Positions 1 to 8,562 of a stretch of 64,000 nucleotides of DNA are shown here, piece after piece. Origin of the DNA: Herbiconiux ginsengi (lineage in GTDB: Bacteria > Actinomycetota > Actinomycetes > Actinomycetales > Microbacteriaceae). The DNA lies in assembly GCF_900107435.1 (NCBI RefSeq), contig NZ_FNPZ01000003.1, positions 496,001 to 560,000 on the forward strand. The letters run 5' to 3'. The notes under the pieces are model-generated. The model saw only the letters and a program-made list of their open reading frames with translations. It searched no databases and was not told where the DNA came from. Numbering within the stretch: position 1 is the stretch's first letter; each line of letters starts with the position of its first letter. The translations under genes were made by a program, and so were the position numbers.

Positions 1-409
1 TCACGATCGGCACGATGAGCACGTTCGACGTGCCCACCCCGGCGAACGCCACGATCGTCGACGCCACCAGCACGGCCGGATCGGGACTGAGCGCCCGCAA
101 CGCGATGCCGAGCGTCGTCACGAGGGTCGCCGCCGCCAGCGTGGGCTCGAGACCGAACCGGCGCGACGCCGCGGAGGCCACGAAGCCGAAGATGGCGAAC
201 GACGCGGTCACGATCGTGCCGAAGGCGCCGTAGAGCGCCGTTCCGAAGCCGAGGTCACCGCCGATCTGCTCGAGCAGCGGACTGAAACCCGTCACCGCCG
301 TGCGCAGGTTGACGGCGGTGAGGATGAGCGCGGTGAGCACCAACAGCGTCGTGCGTCGCGGGGTGAACAGTGACGCCGGAGCGGCGGCCGGAGCGGGAGT
401 CGTGGTCAT
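1..409 (-). CDS. MFS transporter, CynX/NimT-like, C-terminus cut by window edge
   Basis: Only the first 136 codons lie in the window; the gene runs off the left edge. After a short cytoplasmic head rich in Ala/Pro, the protein enters a hydrophobic helix followed by NLRTAVTGFSPLL, which matches the NLRPAxTSxxPLL signature of the cyanate/nitroimidazole (CynX/NimT) branch of the major facilitator superfamily. At least four membrane segments are visible. It would sit in the cytoplasmic membrane; the substrate cannot be told from this part. It is divergent from the GntR regulator at 436, with only 26 bases between the start codons, so that regulator probably controls it. Family call fairly sure, substrate unknown. 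Confidence 0.8.
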   Translation of the reverse strand, partial: MTTTPAPAAAPASLFTPRRTTLLVLTALILTAVNLRTAVTGFSPLLEQIGGDLGFGTALYGAFGTIVTASFAIFGFVASAASRRFGLEPTLAAATLVTTLGIALRALSPDPAVLVASTIVAFAGVGTSNVLIVPIV

Positions 410-435
410 GGCGATCCAAAAGATAGGATGATGGG

Positions 436-1143
436 ATGAATCCCGAGAATAGCGTCTCGCCGCCCGCCGCGCCATTCACCCGCTCCGGCGTGACCGACTA
501 CCTCACCGACCTGTTCCACGAGGAGATCCGCTCGGGCCGCTGGGCCGTCGGCGCGAGGATCCCGGTGGAGAGCGAGCTCGTGAGCTGGACCGGAGCGGGC
601 CGCAACTCGGTGCGCGAAGCCGTGCAATCCCTCGTGCAGGCCGGCCTCGTGCGCCGCGAACAGGGCCGCGGCACCTTCGTCATCGCACGCTCCCAGCTCA
701 CACAGACCCTGCAGCGCCGGGTGTCGTCATCCGGTCGCCGCGACGGCCTCGAACTGCGCTTCGCGATCGACGTCGCCACGGCCGAACTCGCCGCCCGACG
801 ACGCACCGATGACGACGTGCGTGACCTCCACGCACTCCTCGACGCCCGTGCCCGGTCATGGCGACAGCCCGACATCGAACAGCGGATGGCCGCCGACACC
901 GCCCTGCATCGCGCCGTCGCGGCCGCCACCCACAACGAGCTCTTCGTCGAGCTCTACGACGGGCTGCTCGACCTCTTCCGCTCCGTGCTGCGCGCCGATG
1001 TCGAGGGCGACGTCGATCAGCACGCCCGCCAGCACGAGCGGCTGGTGCAGGCGATCGCCGACCAGGATGCGCCGGCGGCCCGCGCCGAGATCGGCGACCT
1101 CCTCACCCCGCTCATCGAAGACGGGATCCCGCACCAGCGCTGA
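436..1143 (+). CDS. GntR-family transcriptional regulator, FadR/FCD type
   Basis: A 235-residue DNA-binding regulator. Residues about 15-80 form the winged helix-turn-helix (ESELVSWTGAGRNSVREAVQ, then GLVRREQGRGTFV), the standard GntR pattern. Residues about 100-230 are an all-helical FCD ligand domain with conserved Asp/His positions (ADTALHRAVAAATHNELF, HERLVQAI). FCD-type GntR proteins usually respond to small carboxylates or sugars acids; the ligand here is unknown. It is divergent from the transporter ending at 409 and is probably its local regulator. The ATG at 436 is preceded by GGATGATGGG; 26 bases to the opposite start is tight for two promoters, so one start could be misassigned. 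Confidence 0.88.
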   Translation: MNPENSVSPPAAPFTRSGVTDYLTDLFHEEIRSGRWAVGARIPVESELVSWTGAGRNSVREAVQSLVQAGLVRREQGRGTFVIARSQLTQTLQRRVSSSGRRDGLELRFAIDVATAELAARRRTDDDVRDLHALLDARARSWRQPDIEQRMAADTALHRAVAAATHNELFVELYDGLLDLFRSVLRADVEGDVDQHARQHERLVQAIADQDAPAARAEIGDLLTPLIEDGIPHQR

Positions 1144-1163
1144 TCGTCGCGGCGCGACCTCGG

Positions 1164-1388
1164 TCAGTCCACCGGCTGCGGTGTCCTGCGGTCGAGGAGG
1201 CGCCGGAGCTCCGTGTACCGCGTCTGGAAGGCGGCGTTCTCCGCGAACCCCTCGGAGGCGTGCAGTTCCTCGATGGCCGCAGACAGCCGATCGAGTTCAC
1301 TGGTCGTGAGCCGGTCGAGGCGTATCTCGTCGATGGGCGTGCTGATCGCCAGCGCGGCGATGTCGTCGGTCCAGTATCCGTTCGTCAT
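1164..1388 (-). CDS. Small hypothetical helical protein, 74 aa
   Basis: A 74-residue acidic, probably all-helical protein with no recognised domain. It starts at an ATG (1388) preceded by GAGGGG at a normal spacing. The sequence has an N-terminal WTDDIAALAISTPIDEIRLD and a heptad-like stretch (LDRLSAAIEELHASEGF, then TRYTELRRLLDRR) that could form a short coiled coil. It stands alone between the GntR gene (same region, opposite strand) and the glycosylase gene. Codon use looks like the neighbours. No function is proposed; that it is a real gene rests on its ribosome site, clean start and composition. Confidence 0.6.
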   Translation of the reverse strand: MTNGYWTDDIAALAISTPIDEIRLDRLTTSELDRLSAAIEELHASEGFAENAAFQTRYTELRRLLDRRTPQPVD

Positions 1389-1544
1389 TGTGCACCCCTC
1401 GGAGGTAGGTTGCTCCGTGCCGGCGAGGTCCAGGCGAACGCGAAAGTCTGTTTCGTCAAGGGTAGGGCCAACGGCGCCACAAGTCGAGGAACGCCAGGTC
1501 GGAGAGGGAGACACCGGGGTCGTGGGTCGGGCAGGATGCTTCCT

Positions 1545-2195
1545 ATGATGCCCAGCGGCTTCCGGCACACGGATCGGAGCTTCTTCGAGCGCGACGTGCT
1601 CGAGGTCGCGCCCGACCTGCTCGGGTGCCTGCTGAGGAGATCCGGCGCCGACGGCACGGTCGCGATCCGCATCACGGAGGTCGAGGCCTACGCCGGCGAG
1701 CGCGATCCGGGGGCGCATTCCTACCGCGGGAAGACGGCCCGCAACGCGACGATCTTCGGACCGGCCGGGCACATCTACTGCTACTTCAGCTACGGACTGC
1801 ACTACGCGATCAACCTGGTCACGACCGGAGTCGGCAAGCCCTACGGATGCCTCGTCCGCGCCGGGCGGGTCGTCGAGGGGGAGGAGCTCGCGCGCATCCG
1901 GCGGCAGTCGCGACGACGGTCGCCGGTGAGTGAGCGCGACCTCGCCCGAGGGCCGGGTCGCGTGGCCCAGGCGTTCGCCGTGACCCTGGCCGACGACGGC
2001 GACGACCTCTTCGGCGGGGAGTGGGAGTTCCGGATCCCCGACGCGCCTCGTATCACACCGGCCATCGGTCCGCGGGTCGGGGTGAGCGGTGTGGCGGGTG
2101 ACGGGGCGGAGTTCCCCTGGCGCTTCTGGGTGCCGGGCGATCCTACGGTGAGCGCGTATCGGCCCGCGAAGAGCCGGCGTCCGGTGCCCGGATGA
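1545..2195 (+). CDS. DNA-3-methyladenine glycosylase (AAG/MPG family)
   Basis: Excises alkylated purines (3-methyladenine, 7-methylguanine, hypoxanthine) from DNA as the first step of base excision repair. The 216-residue protein carries the family core RITEVEAYAGERDPGAHSY followed by KTARNATIFGPAGHIYCYF and YGLHYAINLV; the Glu in EVEAY is the position of the catalytic base (Glu125 of human AAG) and the Tyr/His around GAHSYRG line the base pocket. Length is normal for the bacterial family. Possible starts are ATG at 1536, 1545 and 1548; 1545 is preferred because AGGA lies about eight bases upstream. It is followed closely by the DUF488 gene, possibly in one transcript. Confidence 0.9.
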   Translation: MMPSGFRHTDRSFFERDVLEVAPDLLGCLLRRSGADGTVAIRITEVEAYAGERDPGAHSYRGKTARNATIFGPAGHIYCYFSYGLHYAINLVTTGVGKPYGCLVRAGRVVEGEELARIRRQSRRRSPVSERDLARGPGRVAQAFAVTLADDGDDLFGGEWEFRIPDAPRITPAIGPRVGVSGVAGDGAEFPWRFWVPGDPTVSAYRPAKSRRPVPG

Positions 2196-2219
2196 GCCGC
2201 GACAGGAAGAAGGACGATG

Positions 2220-2627
2220 ATGGATTCAGGGAGAAGACACGACGCGGCCGCCGCTGACCCCGATGCCGGCATCCACGTTCGCCGCATCTACGACGCCCCC
2301 GCCGCCGACGACGGTGCGCGCGTGCTCGTCGATCGGCTCTGGCCGCGCGGGGTCAGCAAGGAGCGCGCGCACCTCGATCACTGGAGCAAGGAGGTCGCGC
2401 CGTCGACCGAGCTCCGGCAGTGGTACGCGCACCTCCCCGAGCGGTTCGAGGAGTTCCGCAGCCGCTACCTCACCGAACTCCAGGAGCCCGAGCGGGCCGC
2501 CGAGCTGCAGCACCTCCGTGACCTCGCCGGGGCGGGGCCGCTCACTCTGCTCACGGCGACGAAGGAGGTCGGTCTCAGCGAGGCCGCGGTCATCGCCGGG
2601 TCGCTCCGGGGGCCGCGCGGCGGCTGA
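2220..2627 (+). CDS. DUF488 family protein (YeaO-like)
   Basis: A 135-residue protein of the DUF488 family, whose biochemical role is unestablished. The signature VLVDRLWPRGVSKERAHLD (residues about 36-54) followed by EVAPSTELRQWY and the WYAHLPERFEEFRSRY stretch is diagnostic. AAGGA precedes the ATG ATG pair at 2217/2220; 2220 gives the better spacing. It begins 24 bases after the glycosylase stop and may be co-transcribed with it. Homologues are often found near DNA-repair or stress genes, which fits here but does not define a function. Confidence 0.85.
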   Translation: MDSGRRHDAAAADPDAGIHVRRIYDAPAADDGARVLVDRLWPRGVSKERAHLDHWSKEVAPSTELRQWYAHLPERFEEFRSRYLTELQEPERAAELQHLRDLAGAGPLTLLTATKEVGLSEAAVIAGSLRGPRGG

Positions 2628-2775
2628 TCGGGCGGCGAAGACGGCGGGGTTCCGCCAAGCGCTTGTCGGGAAACCGACGCATCATGGGGCTTCGACCGTC
2701 TTATCGTCGAAGCGGGGCTTCGCACGACGCCCCTTCCTCATCGGAACACGACCGGTGGAGTCAGGAGAAGGCGGC

Positions 2776-3300
2776 ATGAGCCTCATCGACGACGCGCTGA
2801 GCGCCAACGCCACGATCGCCACCGACAACGATCCCGATCGCGAGAGGCCTCCGGCGCCGAAGATCGCGATCGTCACCTGCGCCGACCCGCGCCTGAGCGG
2901 CATCCTCGGGGTGCTCGGGCTGAACGAGGCCGACGTCGACATGATCCGCAATGTCGGCACCGTGATCGACGAGGACTCTATCCGGTCCCTCGTCATCTCC
3001 ACCCGGGTGCTCGGCACCACCGAGATCATGATCATCAACCACGACGGCTGCGGGATGACGGTGTTCACCGACGACGAGCTGCAAGACCGTCTCCGGCACG
3101 AGACCGGGGCCTGGCCGATCGCCCCGGCTCGGTTCTACAGCTTCACCGACACCGAGCAGAACACCCGCGAGCAGATGCAGAAGGCGCGGTCGCACCCGTG
3201 GATCTCGGCCGACGTGCCGGTGCGCGGTTTCGTCTACGACCTCGCCTCGCGCCGACTGACCGAGGTGTTCCCGGTCGACGCGACTGTCGCGGCGCCGTAG
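2776..3300 (+). CDS. Beta-carbonic anhydrase-like protein
   Basis: A 174-residue cytoplasmic protein of the beta-carbonic anhydrase fold. Zinc ligands are visible as Cys35 in TCADPRLS, His89 in NHDGCGM and Cys92; Asp37 and Arg39 form the conserved catalytic Asp-Arg dyad. The compact length and the layout resemble the short mycobacterial type (Rv1284-like). The likely reaction is interconversion of CO2 and bicarbonate. Start ATG 2776 has GGAGAAGG upstream. A 148-base gap precedes it, so it probably has its own promoter. Activity on CO2 is inferred from the intact metal and catalytic residues. Confidence 0.87.
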   Translation: MSLIDDALSANATIATDNDPDRERPPAPKIAIVTCADPRLSGILGVLGLNEADVDMIRNVGTVIDEDSIRSLVISTRVLGTTEIMIINHDGCGMTVFTDDELQDRLRHETGAWPIAPARFYSFTDTEQNTREQMQKARSHPWISADVPVRGFVYDLASRRLTEVFPVDATVAAP

Positions 3301-3328
3301 TCGTCCGGCCGGGAACCAGGACCTCGCG

Positions 3329-4027
3329 ATGCCGAGCCAGGCGATGCTCGACGCGCTGGCACTGCTGCGTGACCGGCAGCGTGCAGCCGCCGACGCGCCA
3401 CCGCCGACTCTGGCAGATCTGCGCGCCGGCTTCACTCCTGCCGGGGTCGTGCATCCGATTCCCGACGACGTGCGGGTGAGAGAGGCGTCGGCCGGCGTCG
3501 TGGCCGCGTGGCGGTGGCTGCGGACCGACCGGCGGGCGGACCCGCGTTCGATGGCGGTGGCCGGCGACTCGGCCGGCGGCGGACTCGCCGTCGCGCTGAT
3601 GGTGGCCATTCGCGACGCCGGCGACACCGAACCGGCGGCGGGCGTGCTGATGTCGCCGACCGTCGATCTGACCGGTTCGGGCCGGTCGATGACCGAGCGC
3701 GTGGATCAGGATCCGATCTCCACCCCCGTGCTGCTCGCCCGGTTGGCTGCTGACTACCTGGCCGGCGCCGACGCTCGGACGCCGCTGGCCTCGCCGCTGT
3801 TCGCGCCGCTCGACGGCCTTCCGCCCCTGCTCGTGCAGGTGGGAACGGCCGATCTGCTGCTCAGCGACTCCGAGCGCCTCGCCGAGGCGGCGACCGCGGC
3901 CGGGGTCGAGGTGCGGCTCGAGGTGGGCGAGGGTCTCCCGCACGTCTACCCGTTGATGCTCGGCACGCCGGAGGCTGCCGAGGCGACCGACCGCGCCGGA
4001 TCGTTCCTGCGCGACCGCATGCCCTGA
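3329..4027 (+). pseudogene. Alpha/beta hydrolase (HSL esterase type) with internal deletion of the oxyanion-hole region
   Basis: The 232-residue frame has the ends of a hormone-sensitive-lipase-type esterase: an N-terminal helical part (MLDALALL to about residue 55) and, from residue 57, WRWLRTDRR...AVAGDSAGGG with nucleophile Ser81, then a plausible acid (GTADLLLSD) and His (GLPHVYPL). Between residues about 50 and 58 the roughly 80 residues that normally hold strands 1-4 and the HGGGxxxG oxyanion-hole loop are absent, although the frame stays open. The family is usually about 300-330 residues. I therefore treat it as a decayed gene. It begins 29 bases after the carbonic anhydrase-like gene. 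Confidence 0.7.
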
Positions 4028-4073
4028 CACGCTCGCCCAGGCTCTGCTCGCACTCTGCAGCGACGCTACGACG

Positions 4074-5606
4074 CTACGACGACCGACGGATGCCGCGACG
4101 CACCAGCAGCAGGGCGGCTCCCGCTCCGGCGAGCAGCAGCACGCCCCAGAGGGCGCCGGAAACCCCACCGTCGCCCGTGTTCGCCAACGCCGGCCCCGCG
4201 GTCGGAGTCGGCGTCGACGGGGACTCCGCCGCCGTCGGCACGATCTGCCCGGCAGCCCGCACGCGCTGACCGACGCCGTAGTCGTTGGCCGCTGCGACGG
4301 AGACCCAATAGGCCTGGCCCGCGACGAGCCCGTCGACCTTCTTGTGCGTGGCATCCGCGTCGGCCTTCATCACCACCGGAGCGCCGCCGTCGACCGGGGC
4401 GACCCGGATCAGGTAGTGCGTGATCGCCGAACCACCGGCGTCCTGCGGCGCCTGCCAATGCGCGGTGATCGATTCGGTGCCGGCATCGGCGTGCACCTCC
4501 GCGGGCCCGGTCGGCGTGCCGGCCGTCGCGCTGATGATCACCTCTCCCGTGGTGTTGTCGAAGCCGATCGTGTGCTTGAGGTAGAAGCCGTTGCCCGCGT
4601 TGAAGGTCTCGTTCTTGTCGCCGCTGAACAAGCCGTAGCGGTAGGGATTGACACCCGGCTCCTCGATCTCCGCATACGGCTCGGCGGTGGAGGAGCTCGC
4701 CCACGACACGGAGGCGCCCGTCTTCACCCAGCCCAGAAGGACCGCCCCCGATCCCGGCTCCGGTGTGGAGTGCACCGGATCGACGATCGGCGTGAACTGG
4801 TCGCCGCGGATCATCCCGGTGCTCTGCCCGGTGTCGAACACGGTGTCGTTGCACGCCTTCGCGTGGTCGCCCTGGTAGTCGATCGTCCAGCAGACCTCGG
4901 GTTCATCGAACACCGGCTGGCCCGTCGGATAGAAGAGGTCATCGTCTTGCGTGCGTTGCAGCACCGTGTCGGTCTCGCCCGCATCCGTGGGCTTGCCGAC
5001 CCGGATCACGGGGTTCTCGGCGGTGAAGTCCACCGTGAAGCCCACGCTCTGCTGCTCGTCGAGCTGGGCGAGGGGCGAGAAGAGGTCGTTCTTCGGATCG
5101 CCCTGGTTGTGCGCATCCGCGAGCCGCTGCCCGATTCCGATCACACCGCCGATGTCGTCCTGATAGCCGAGGCAGTGCGGGGTGCAGGAGGTGGCGTCGA
5201 GGAACGCCACGTCGCCCGGAGTCGAGACGACCCCGCCCACCTCCACGCGGGCGCGGGCGATCGTGCCCGACGCCGACGTGCCGTCGTAGTCGATGCCCTG
5301 GGCGATGCCGGTGTCGAACACCGGTTCGGCGGGATTCACGATCGCGCCCGGGAACACCACCATGAAGTTGGTTCCCGTGTCGATCATCATCGGGATGGGG
5401 TCGCTGCCGTTGATCGACACCTCCACCCGGGGCAGATAGCTCCCGGTCTCGGAGGTCAGCAGCGTCACCGGGATCTCCGGTTGCGCCGGTGGTGCCGCGT
5501 GCGCTGATGTCGCGATCCCGCCCAGCAGAGTCGCCGCGGCGAGTGCCGCCGCCGCTCCGATCCCGGCGAGTCGACCCGCCCCCCGCTTCTGCCGACGTCG
5601 TGGCAT
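4074..5606 (-). CDS. Secreted pepsin-like aspartic protease domain protein with FN3 domain and LANTG cell-wall anchor
   Basis: A 510-residue exported protein. A signal peptide (basic head, Ala/Leu core, cleavage near SAHA-APP) is followed by a domain with two aspartic-protease-type motifs, MMIDTGTN (Asp about 76) and TVFDTGQS (Asp about 258), the spacing of a two-lobed pepsin fold; a further VFDTG occurs near residue 98. Cysteines occur in pairs. A fibronectin type III domain spans about 365-440, then a Pro/Thr/Ser linker, LANTG (about 474), a hydrophobic helix and an Arg-rich tail. LAxTG is the class E sortase signal of actinobacteria, so cell-wall anchoring is likely. ATG 5606 is chosen for AAAGGGG six bases upstream; GTG 5624 and ATG 5612 are alternatives. 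Proteolytic activity is inferred. Confidence 0.75.
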   Translation of the reverse strand: MPRRRQKRGAGRLAGIGAAAALAAATLLGGIATSAHAAPPAQPEIPVTLLTSETGSYLPRVEVSINGSDPIPMMIDTGTNFMVVFPGAIVNPAEPVFDTGIAQGIDYDGTSASGTIARARVEVGGVVSTPGDVAFLDATSCTPHCLGYQDDIGGVIGIGQRLADAHNQGDPKNDLFSPLAQLDEQQSVGFTVDFTAENPVIRVGKPTDAGETDTVLQRTQDDDLFYPTGQPVFDEPEVCWTIDYQGDHAKACNDTVFDTGQSTGMIRGDQFTPIVDPVHSTPEPGSGAVLLGWVKTGASVSWASSSTAEPYAEIEEPGVNPYRYGLFSGDKNETFNAGNGFYLKHTIGFDNTTGEVIISATAGTPTGPAEVHADAGTESITAHWQAPQDAGGSAITHYLIRVAPVDGGAPVVMKADADATHKKVDGLVAGQAYWVSVAAANDYGVGQRVRAAGQIVPTAAESPSTPTPTAGPALANTGDGGVSGALWGVLLLAGAGAALLLVRRGIRRSS

Positions 5607-5724
5607 GCCCATCCCCTTTCGCACCGGCCATCCCCCCGGATGCGGCGGATTCCAGCATAGAGGTGGCCAGGGCGTGTCGGAGAAATCTGCGGCGGCTGCG
5701 CGGCGCAGATCTCTCAGGCACGCC

Positions 5725-6846
5725 CTACCGACGCCCGGCAGCCCCCGGACGGAGGCGGATGAGGCGCTGCGGGCCCTCTTCTTCGAGCTCGGCCACGTCG
5801 GACCGCGAGGAGAGGAAATCGGTGAAGGAACGATAGCCGAGCGGCTTCTCGTTGAACGACGGGTCCATACGGCGCATCTGGTTCTTCACCGTGCCCGTGT
5901 TGAGCCACTCGTCGGCATCGCCCTTCGCATGACCGATCTGCAGGGCGCGCACGAGCAGCTCGGTCGCCACGGTCTGCGGATCGATGTCCTCGGCCGGTTC
6001 GGGCTCGTCGTACGCCGCGTCTTCGCTGTGCGAGAACGTGGGGATCGTGGTGACGCGGCGCGACTTCGTGGGGGCCTTCTTGGGCTGCTCGTCCGCAGCG
6101 TCCGTGGAGTCGGCAGCGGCCGCCGCGGTCGTGTCGACCGGTCCGGTGGTCGAGGCGCGGCGACCCGATCCCCTCCGGCCCGTCGCCGTCGTGGCGGTGC
6201 CGGTGGCCGTGGTCGGAGGCGGCGAGGCCACCACCTTCTCGATGCCGGGAAGCGAGTCGTAGTCCTCGAACTCGTCGCACGCGGCGGCGAGCGAGGTGCT
6301 GGTCGAACCTGCGACCCCGATGCCCACCACGAATCGGCCGAGGCGCTTCGACTTCTGCGCGAGCGCGATGTAGTCGGAATCGCCCGCGACGATGATGACG
6401 TGCGTGAGATCGGGCAGCCGGAACAGGTCTTCGACCACGTCGACGGCGAGCCGGATGTCGGCGCCGTTCTTCGTGCCACGGGTGGTGGTGGTGAACAACT
6501 GCGTGAGGTCGACCGCGCGCGACATCAGCTGGCGCTGGTAGGCCGCGTTCACCGGCACCGACCAGTCGGCGTAGGCGCGGTTGACCACCAGGGTGCCGAA
6601 CGATGCGGCGAAGTCGATGATGGCGTTGAAGTCGACCGTGGCGGCGGCCAGGCGGGCGGCGATCTCGGGGTCGGCATCCGGCGCCGACTTGTCGAAGTCG
6701 CGGATCCCGTCGCGCTGGAACGCGTTGCGCCCGTGCAGCTGCTGGTACCGCGAGATGACGATGTTGTCGAAGTCGATGTAGAGGCCGACGCGGGATTCGT
6801 TCGGTTCGGTGATGGCGTGCTCCTTAGCGGCTGGCGGAAGACCCAA
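5725..6846 (-). CDS. NYN-domain (LabA/DUF88, PIN-like) protein with C-terminal OST-HTH/LOTUS-like domain
   Basis: A predicted RNA-processing protein. The NYN domain holds its metal-binding acids in LYIDFDN, KNGADIRLAVD and VAGDSDY, as in PIN-like ribonucleases. An Ala/Thr/Pro-rich low-complexity linker (about 215-270) leads to a winged-helix OST-HTH-like domain (TVATELLVRALQ ... GYRSFTDFLSS) that is expected to bind RNA. The only canonical start giving the full N-terminus is TTG at 6846, with a poor ribosome site; a strong TAAGGAG lies exactly six bases before an in-frame ATC at 6813-6811, aligning with where homologues start. So the true start may be ATC. Ribonuclease activity is family inference. 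Confidence 0.82.
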   Translation of the reverse strand: MGLPPAAKEHAITEPNESRVGLYIDFDNIVISRYQQLHGRNAFQRDGIRDFDKSAPDADPEIAARLAAATVDFNAIIDFAASFGTLVVNRAYADWSVPVNAAYQRQLMSRAVDLTQLFTTTTRGTKNGADIRLAVDVVEDLFRLPDLTHVIIVAGDSDYIALAQKSKRLGRFVVGIGVAGSTSTSLAAACDEFEDYDSLPGIEKVVASPPPTTATGTATTATGRRGSGRRASTTGPVDTTAAAAADSTDAADEQPKKAPTKSRRVTTIPTFSHSEDAAYDEPEPAEDIDPQTVATELLVRALQIGHAKGDADEWLNTGTVKNQMRRMDPSFNEKPLGYRSFTDFLSSRSDVAELEEEGPQRLIRLRPGAAGRR

Positions 6847-6878
6847 GCGCGATCCGGTGCCTTCAGTCTAGGGTCGAT

Positions 6879-8501
6879 TCACCGTCGCCGGCTCGGTGAG
6901 GCGGGTGCGCGCTCGCGCACCGGAACCTCGGCCGGGATGCCGCGGGAGAACAGCAGAGCCAGCACCGAGACCGCGGTGAGGCCGAAGAACGCCACCCGCA
7001 GCGACGAGAGCTGCGAGTCGCTGTAGATGGCCGAGAGTGTCTCGGCTTCGTCGGTGCTGAGCCCGGCCTCTTGCCCGATCTCGGTCACGCTCGCCGCCGG
7101 CACGATCGTGACACCACCCTCGGTGGCCTGGCTGATCAGGGTTCGCGCATCCTCCGGCAGGTCGCTCGCCGCCACTCCACCGGCGAAGGATGTCGCGAGC
7201 GCGCCGATCAGGATCGATCCGATCAAGGCGGTGCCGAGCGAAGATCCGAGGTTCTGGAACACGCCCTGCAGGCCGCCGACCTCGCTCGACTCCTTCTCCG
7301 ACACCGCCGACATGTTCACGTTGCCGAGTTGGGAGGCGAGGAGGCCGAGCCCCGCACCGGCCAGGAACATCCCACTGGCGAACAGCACGCTCCGGAGGTC
7401 CGCGGTGGCCGAACCGAGCAGCAGCAACGCGCTGAACACGAGGATCAGCTGCCCCACGCGCACGATCCGCCGCGCCGACCAGATCTTCGACAGCCGGGTT
7501 CCGATGATGGAGAGGAGCACCAGCGAGACCGAGAGCGGGAAGATCTTGACACCGGTCTCGAGGGCGTTCAGCCCGAGCGTCATCTGCAGATAGACCGGGA
7601 CGATGAAGAACAGTCCCGCGGTCACCGTGTACTGCAGGCCGAGCACGCTGAGCCCGCTGCGGAGCGGCCGGATGGAGAACATCTGCATGTGCACGAGGGG
7701 CGGGCGCCCTCGCCTCACCAGCGTGAGCTGCCGCGCCACGAAGGCCCAGATCAGCAGGCCGCCGACCAGCATGAACCAGGCGGTGAGCGAGACGCCGAGC
7801 GGCGCGATCTCGACGCCGCCGATCTCGGGGGAGGCGAGGGGGCGGATCCAGCCCCAGGTCTTGCTCTGCAGCATCCCGAACACCACGAAGACGAGGCCGG
7901 CGGCCGAGAGCAGCACGCTCGGCAGGTCGATGTGCGCGGACTGCCGCGGCGTCGCATCCGAGACCCGTCGCGCGAAGATCACGACCACGGCCATGATCAC
8001 CACCTCGGCCACGAAGACGTAGCGCCAGCTGAAGTAGGTGGTGACGAAACCGCCGATCAGCGGTCCGATCGCGACGGCGCCTCCGGAGACCGCGCCGATG
8101 ATCGCGTAGGCGGTGATGCGCTCCCGGTCTTTGTAGTTGTCGGCGACGAGGGCGGCGATGGCCGGGATGACGAGCACGGCCCCGAGGCCTTCGATGATCG
8201 ACCAGCCGAGGAAGAGCACGGCGATGTTCGGACTGAGTGCCGTCGTCAGCGACCCGAGCGCGTAGACGCAGGAGCCGATGACGAACGCGCGCCGCCGGCC
8301 CCAGATGTCGCCGAGTTTGGCGCCCAGCAGCATCACGGCGGCCATCGTCAGCGTGTAGAACGTGATCGCCGCCTGCAGGGCGGAGACCGTCGTGTCGAGG
8401 TCGGCCACCACGGTGGAGATCGACACGTTCATCACGGTGCCGTCGAGCACCATCACGAACTGCGCCGCGCCCAGCACGACGATGACCGACCATTTCCTCA
8501 T
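6879..8501 (-). CDS. DHA2-family MFS drug exporter (EmrB/QacA type, 14 TMS)
   Basis: A 540-residue membrane protein with about 14 hydrophobic helices. FVMVLDGTVMNVSI in helix 1 is the DHA2 motif (D1-type LDxTxxNVAL), and LGAKLGDIWGRRRAF is the MFS loop 2-3 motif A. GPLIGGFVTTYFSWRYVF matches motif C and its neighbour. Such proteins export lipophilic drugs or cell-envelope precursors with proton exchange. It starts at ATG 8501, 61 bases downstream of the helicase gene on the same strand. No regulator is adjacent, so its control is not evident. Substrate unknown. Confidence 0.88.
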   Translation of the reverse strand: MRKWSVIVVLGAAQFVMVLDGTVMNVSISTVVADLDTTVSALQAAITFYTLTMAAVMLLGAKLGDIWGRRRAFVIGSCVYALGSLTTALSPNIAVLFLGWSIIEGLGAVLVIPAIAALVADNYKDRERITAYAIIGAVSGGAVAIGPLIGGFVTTYFSWRYVFVAEVVIMAVVVIFARRVSDATPRQSAHIDLPSVLLSAAGLVFVVFGMLQSKTWGWIRPLASPEIGGVEIAPLGVSLTAWFMLVGGLLIWAFVARQLTLVRRGRPPLVHMQMFSIRPLRSGLSVLGLQYTVTAGLFFIVPVYLQMTLGLNALETGVKIFPLSVSLVLLSIIGTRLSKIWSARRIVRVGQLILVFSALLLLGSATADLRSVLFASGMFLAGAGLGLLASQLGNVNMSAVSEKESSEVGGLQGVFQNLGSSLGTALIGSILIGALATSFAGGVAASDLPEDARTLISQATEGGVTIVPAASVTEIGQEAGLSTDEAETLSAIYSDSQLSSLRVAFFGLTAVSVLALLFSRGIPAEVPVRERAPASPSRRR

Positions 8502-8562
8502 GCCTGAGTGTGACCTGCAGGCGCCCTCGCACGCATCGCCCTCCTGGGGTGATGCGCGCCGC

